From Takakia lepidozioides (taxonomy: Eukaryota; Streptophyta; Takakiopsida; Takakiales; Takakiaceae), in the NCBI GenBank assembly GCA_030704615.1, contig CM060734.1, forward strand, positions 39,262,042-39,326,041: a stretch of 64,000 bases of DNA, read 5' to 3'. A program made the translations under genes and the position numbers. The notes beneath the pieces were generated by a model, which was given only the letters and a program-made list of their open reading frames with translations, was not told the DNA's origin and ran no database searches. Position 1 is the first letter of the stretch. The number at the start of each line of letters is the position of its first letter. This document shows positions 59,401 to 64,000 of this stretch, piece by piece.

Positions 59401-60902
59401 AAGGCACCTCAAGTAGGACCATACTCGAGCAAACAACTGCCAGGCACCCAACTGCTGTGAATAAATGCTAGCAACCACAAACCCAACCAAGATCACAAGA
59501 ATATATTGCACTAGCATGGACACCAATGAGATGCAATTTGGGCAACATGTTGTTTTGACATTGGCTGTGACAAAGTCTGAGGCTGAGGACCTCGTACATT
59601 CTTGAGAACTCATCCAGAAGGCAGGTGCCAGGCAGAGCCAAATAAGAAAGTTCCCATATCAGATATGCAAATAAGATCATACCAGCCGACAGTGTTGTTG
59701 TCAACATTCACTTCACGAAGGCAGCGCATCATCTCCAATTGATAGTTGGCTCCATCAGCCTCAACCTCTTCTTCCTCTTCTCCCCCTCGACTCTAAAAAT
59801 CCCCACCCAAAAACAAGTCCCTATAGTCTTCTTCTCTAAAATAATTAATTGGAAGAACCATCTTCTTACCTACTACTGTCAAAATAACCTCCACAGTGCT
59901 CTTTTTAACCTTCGTTCCCCTAGGCCCCTCAAAATACATAGCATTCCTGTAATCACATAAGATGCAGCATTGCGACAAACTAAGTCTGGAAAAAGAAACT
60001 AGTACTCACTGGCCCTTCAGTTCACAGTTCAGGTCAAGTAGAGAGTGAGAGGCTGGGAGGACTGCCACAGGAGTGGCTTGCTGAGGATTATTTGCACAGG
60101 TCCAACAGATGACGATTGAGGGGAAGCCTATTTTTGGTAGCAGCACCTTCAGTGCTCGAAAATGGAGGAAATAATGCTTTGGGCCTACTTAGAAGTAGCA
60201 TAGGTTCAAGGGTAGTTAGCCCCAGCAACGGATCCATACAAGAGAAGGAACATCAAGTCCCACTAGTAAAAGCAAAGAAACAATGGGAGAAATGTCCGAG
60301 CAAAAAGACCTACCGGAAAGGGGAAGCAGTTGGTGACTTCCAAAATGCTGCCAATATCGAGGCCGAGAAGCTGGCCCGTGACAAGGGCGGGGACGCACTC
60401 TTTGCAATGTTTTATTATCTTCAGTACAACCTGTGCACCCACCGGCCATCCATACACAAAACCACCGTTCAACACGCTGCCTCACATCCGTAGATGCTTG
60501 TTTTGTTTACTCGACTACCGCCAGTTTTCTTCAGTCTTAAGAACATCACAGACCCTGAATCTATAAAGCACGTATATCCTACAGTAATTACTGAGAGATC
60601 CGTTCAATAGCTTAGCCCAAAAGAGGAAGAACATATCAAGCGAGCACCGCACAGAAAGAGCCAAAAGACCATACCAGGCCATCAATCTGCACCACCCGCA
60701 AAGGAACGACAGTTTCCTCAGTCGCAGCGGCCTGAGCAAACGAACGCATAGGGGCTGCCATCCCAATCCCAGATCGCGTGAAACATCAGAGAGAGACAAC
60801 AAATTGACGATCAAGGAACAAGAGAACACTTCCTGTACAGAGAAAACGCCACACCTCAAGAACGCAAAGAAGAGAAAACTTACGTGGATTGCCGTCCGCC
60901 AT
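56462..60902 (-). CDS. EIF3H: Translation initiation factor eIF3 subunit h, twelve coding exons
   Basis: eIF3h is an MPN-domain subunit of the eIF3 complex that binds the 40S ribosome; in Arabidopsis it supports re-initiation after upstream ORFs. Coding exons (minus) are 60902-60884, 60754-60675, 60430-60314, 59792-59683, 59323-59257, 58794-58661, 58372-58324, 57844-57773, 57588-57487, 57207-57140, 56856-56704 and 56519-56462. All junctions are GT-AG and keep frame, giving 342 residues, close to the usual plant length. Motifs are [90 protein letters not shown] and [20 protein letters not shown]. The MPN fold lacks the zinc-protease JAMM histidines, as expected for a structural subunit. Glu-rich residues follow the FPFP motif. 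The gene looks intact. Confidence 0.96.
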
Positions 60903-60978
60903 GGCTGGATAATCGCTGCTTCACAGTCCCCTCCCTCTTTCCCTGCGTCTCTCTCACTCACACAGGCGGCCACAGGGC

Positions 60979-60986
60979 TAGGGTTT
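60979..60986 (-). promoter_or_regulatory. Telo-box upstream of eIF3h
   Basis: The minus strand reads AAACCCTA about 77 bp upstream of the start codon. This motif is common in promoters of plant translation-machinery genes. It fits the gene, but a single 8-mer is weak evidence. Confidence 0.45.
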
Positions 60987-61038
60987 CTCAAGGGCAGGCT
61001 GAACTTCAACGGGGATTGGTGAACAGGGGAAACAGAAA

Positions 61039-61076
61039 GCCCTAAGTAAAGCCTTAAGTAAAGCCTAAGTAAATCC
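61039..61076. repeat. Short tandem repeat upstream of eIF3h
   Basis: AAAGCCCTAAGT, AAAGCCTTAAGT and AAAGCCTAAGT follow one another directly, within 180 bp of the eIF3h start codon. Confidence 0.7.
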
Positions 61077-61136
61077 TCAAAACTTAAAAGCCCTGCCAAG
61101 TTCCAAACAGCTTTTGTTTTAATTTATAACCTAGCC

Positions 61137-61376
61137 GTTGTTTTGTCTTTTTCTTTTTCTTTTGAATGGGAAGTGACAAGTGACACCTGGGAGGGACAGC
61201 TCTCAAATCAGGCCCCTTAATTAGAGTGAGAGGAAAAAAATAACCCCTTTCACAGTAACCTCGCCGTGAAGGCTTTCGCATTGGACATCGCCGCCACACC
61301 CGTCTGGGTAGCAGGATTTGACCCCAGAACCATCTGGGCTACTGAATGTGGGTACCTGATGTTGCTAACATAAAAG
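61137..61376 (-). mobile_element. tRNA-derived SINE-like element, copy 2
   Basis: The minus strand shows a B-box-like GGTTCTGGGGTCAAATCC head. Its body shares GTGAAAGGGGTTATTTTT, AAGGGGCCTGA and CTCCCAGGTGTCAC with copy 1, in the same order. The 3' end is A-rich (AAAAGAAAAAGAAAAAGAC) rather than ATT repeats. Confidence 0.55.
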
Positions 61377-61589
61377 AAACAACATTCCCAAAATAATGAT
61401 ATATTTTAGAGTCCCATCGACTAAATTTTTCTAAAATAATGAATGTTCTCACTTTATTGTTGGCTCTTCTTTCTTCTTTCTTCCAATAGGGTCGTTCAAA
61501 CTTTAAGCAAAAATACCCAAATGAATGATAAGCAATTATTCACACTAGGCCTACCCGTTGCTCCGCACTACTAGTGACAACTTATGAGA

Positions 61590-61885
61590 ACAATGTTTTT
61601 TTTACTGGAGATAGGTATATTCATTCAAAAAACAATAGGAACAATGTAGCTTTGCTAAAGTCCAAAACTATTACTCAGAGGCCGAGCTCCACATGACATT
61701 GGAAATGCTCGAGTGAACCCAACCATTTTTTTTTAGCACCCGGCAAACTCCTTTTTCTGCGGACTGGGGCTCCTCTTACATGGAAGGACGCTCTTAGTGC
61801 TGAGGTGCACGGAGGGGGAAACCATGTTTGGATTATACCATACTTGAGGTAGCAAGATTTGAGCCCAGAATTATATACTACTATA
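61590..61885 (-). mobile_element. Possible third SINE-like copy (related head only)
   Basis: The minus strand has TTCTGGGCTCAAATCTTGCTACC, close to the head of copy 2. The body is diverged and ends in an A/T-rich tract. Confidence 0.3.
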
Positions 61886-64000
61886 TACTGTTTTTCTTAA
61901 AAAAGAAAAGAATAAAAGAACAAGGCGTAAGATACACTTAGGCCCTGCCATTTATACAAACAAAACATAAATTTATAATTTAACGTTGATGTGAGCTTTG
62001 AGAACAGTCGGTATTGGTATTTCTTGAATCTGTTGGGCTTCGAGGTCTCTTTAGTCCGATTCTTGGGGGAAAAAATGCTATTCATGACGATACACAGAGG
62101 TTGATGCTGACCCAGATGGCCATGCAAATAGGGGGCCTCAGCGCGGATCATGCCAAGATGCTGGGTGCAGAGAAAGATGGTCTGGATCTGATTCAACATG
62201 AGTGGGTTGTGCTCAAGGTAGAGCAACGAGCATAGGCGCTCTTGTGACAACTTCTTGAAACCTAACATCTTTAATTTTATTTTTATTTTTGGGTGGTTGA
62301 ATGTTATACTTTGAAGAATAAGCAAGTCTAAAACCAACATGTTTCTTAAGATTTGCTCGGTACAACTTGGTGACTTATAATATAACTTCAGCCTAAATTG
62401 CTATTGCCTTTCCTTGGGAGGTTACCTGCTGTAGGCAATGTGGGAGGATTAAGAGTTGGTTATTTCAGTACCTCTTTTGAGGTACTGGAGGTACGAGTGA
62501 CTTTAGCATGACGTGGCAGGCAAGTATATGTTGCGATCAATTCGCGGTACACTGCGGACGAGCTCTCTTCCCATTTTATCGGGCTGCGCTAACGACACTT
62601 GTCCACCGGCCCCGCCGCCCCATGCATGGAAGTGAGTAGCATACCCAGCCATTTTTGTCTGTTTCCTCCCTTAAACGGTGGGCCGGGTACATGGAAGGCT
62701 GCTCTGCACGTTCATCGGTTCCCTCAACGATTTTGAGCCAATGTAGGATACTAGTGCAAGAAGCGTTGATACGGAAACTGTGCATTGAATCTGACGAGAA
62801 TGAGGTAACAAACAAAACAAGGTTTAATTGAGTCAAATCCAGGATCTTCCCCATGCACTAGGCCACCCGCGCCTCCATCATCTTGAATTGTTCGATCATA
62901 GTTTTGCATTGAACAATTCTTTGCGCTCTTATAAATTGCGAGTTTCCGGCATTAGCACCTTGTGACAGAGAATAAGCAAGGTTTGGTTTTATTTTCTGAC
63001 ATGATGCATCCAATATGCAAGACAAGCAATTTCGCTGGTCATATGGGATTTTATCAACTTTACAACTGCTGAAAATCCAGCGGGAATCATAGTGACTGCA
63101 ATGACGGACATGTGGAAAATGCAGACTAATATGCGTTGCATCCAAGCTCTACTCACATCTCTCCATTTTCCATGTATCATTGAAGGAGCAAGGCATCATA
63201 ATCAAGAACGCGAAATACATATAGATGCAAGACACATTGAGGGATAATATGGAGTGATAGTACCACTCCATAGCAGACACTCAGATCCTTCACATTGAAG
63301 TTATAGATGAGGAACAACAATTGCATTAACCACACCAAGCTTGAGGATACCACCATAATATGAAATGCATGGACAATTCAGGCAAGTGGGGGTACATTGG
63401 CAAGCAGAATGGAAATACAAATCAATGTGTTCTTTGCAGCCTGTAGTTTGAATTAATGTAGTTTGAATGCACCGGATGATATTCCGGATTTCAAAAAAAC
63501 ATTATCAACAAATGTATGGAATATATGCAAGCCCTGCTCTTAAACAGCGGAAGGGATTCATCAGTTCTCCTTCCCATCTGTGAAAAAACAAATCTGCCCC
63601 GTTCATGCTCCCACAAATTTCGCAAGGCCTAGGTTTCTTACGTCTGACTTAGTGTCGAGGCTCGGCCTATATACCGGATATATCCGTGATACTATTGAAA
63701 TTATATAGAGAAATCGAAACTTGTAATTGATAATGAAGAAGATGCACTGAGCGTGTGCTCAGTTAAAGACATGTAAACAGTCATGACTATTGATAAAACC
63801 AATAGGTCTAATCACAACTCGTTGTCTAAGAGTTGTGTCCATTCAAGATTCACCATATCACATGTTGCATGTGGAATTGACTTCACCCTCCCTTAATGAA
63901 AATATTCAAGACCCTAACTATGGAGGCTCTCTTTTTGTCCAACAATGCTACTAATGCATATTCATATGGAGATGTATAGAGTTGTTGGCATTGGCCAATG
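61886..64000. other. Intergenic, no gene recognised
   Basis: A plus-strand frame at 62014-62235 (RLMLTQMAMQIGGLSADHAK) looks protein-like but was not identified; a longer minus-strand frame overlaps it. The minus strand at about 62825-62880 has a tRNA-like head (GTGGCCTAGTGCATGGGG, then GGATTTGACTC) that may be another SINE type. No other feature was seen to the window end. Confidence 0.3.

Overview
The window is nuclear DNA from a land plant with a sizeable, repeat-rich genome. Five host genes can be read with some confidence, widely spaced. The splice sites are typical of plants, with GTAAGT-type donors and pyrimidine-CAG acceptors. Plant-specific content includes a phenylalanine ammonia-lyase (PAL), the chloroplast inner-envelope protein TIC21 and a plant DUF7780-like membrane protein. 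A five-exon EF-hand gene resembles DRC8/EFCAB2, a subunit of the flagellar dynein regulatory complex. That points to a lineage with swimming sperm (lycophyte, fern, bryophyte, or a cycad/Ginkgo) rather than a flowering plant or conifer. This placement is inference.

Layout. The last two coding exons of TIC21 (+) lie at 614-1198. Unassigned exon-like frames follow to about 2.95 kb, then a degenerate tandem repeat (3.5-3.97 kb). PAL (-) has four coding exons over 5526-8496, with a TATA-like box and an AC-II (MYB-type) element upstream. A 1.5-kb foldback structure lies at 12.76-14.28 kb. A decayed Ty3/gypsy element (21.9-27.84 kb) is followed by the DRC8-like gene (+, 28894-31223) and the intronless DUF7780-like gene (-, 33367-35280). 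Beyond these lie a SINE-like repeat (36.2-36.5 kb), broken DUF2921-like sequence (44.2-45.6 kb), a Ty1/copia element (46.86-53.27 kb) carrying two nested insertions, and a gag relic (54.2-54.65 kb). A complete twelve-exon eIF3h gene (-, 56462-60902) is followed by further SINE-like copies. The genes have unrelated functions, on both strands, and nothing suggests co-regulation.

The most unusual signal is in the two LTR retrotransposons. In both, an internal block of about 65-78 bp is inverted in one LTR relative to its partner, while the flanking LTR sequence stays collinear. The two LTRs of one element are normally made from one template and start identical. Finding the same rearrangement in two unrelated superfamilies in one window deserves a genome-wide check.

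Limits: all splice models are by eye from splice motifs, frame and recalled family similarity. Nothing was searched or aligned by program, and retroelement proteins are described only in their broken state.
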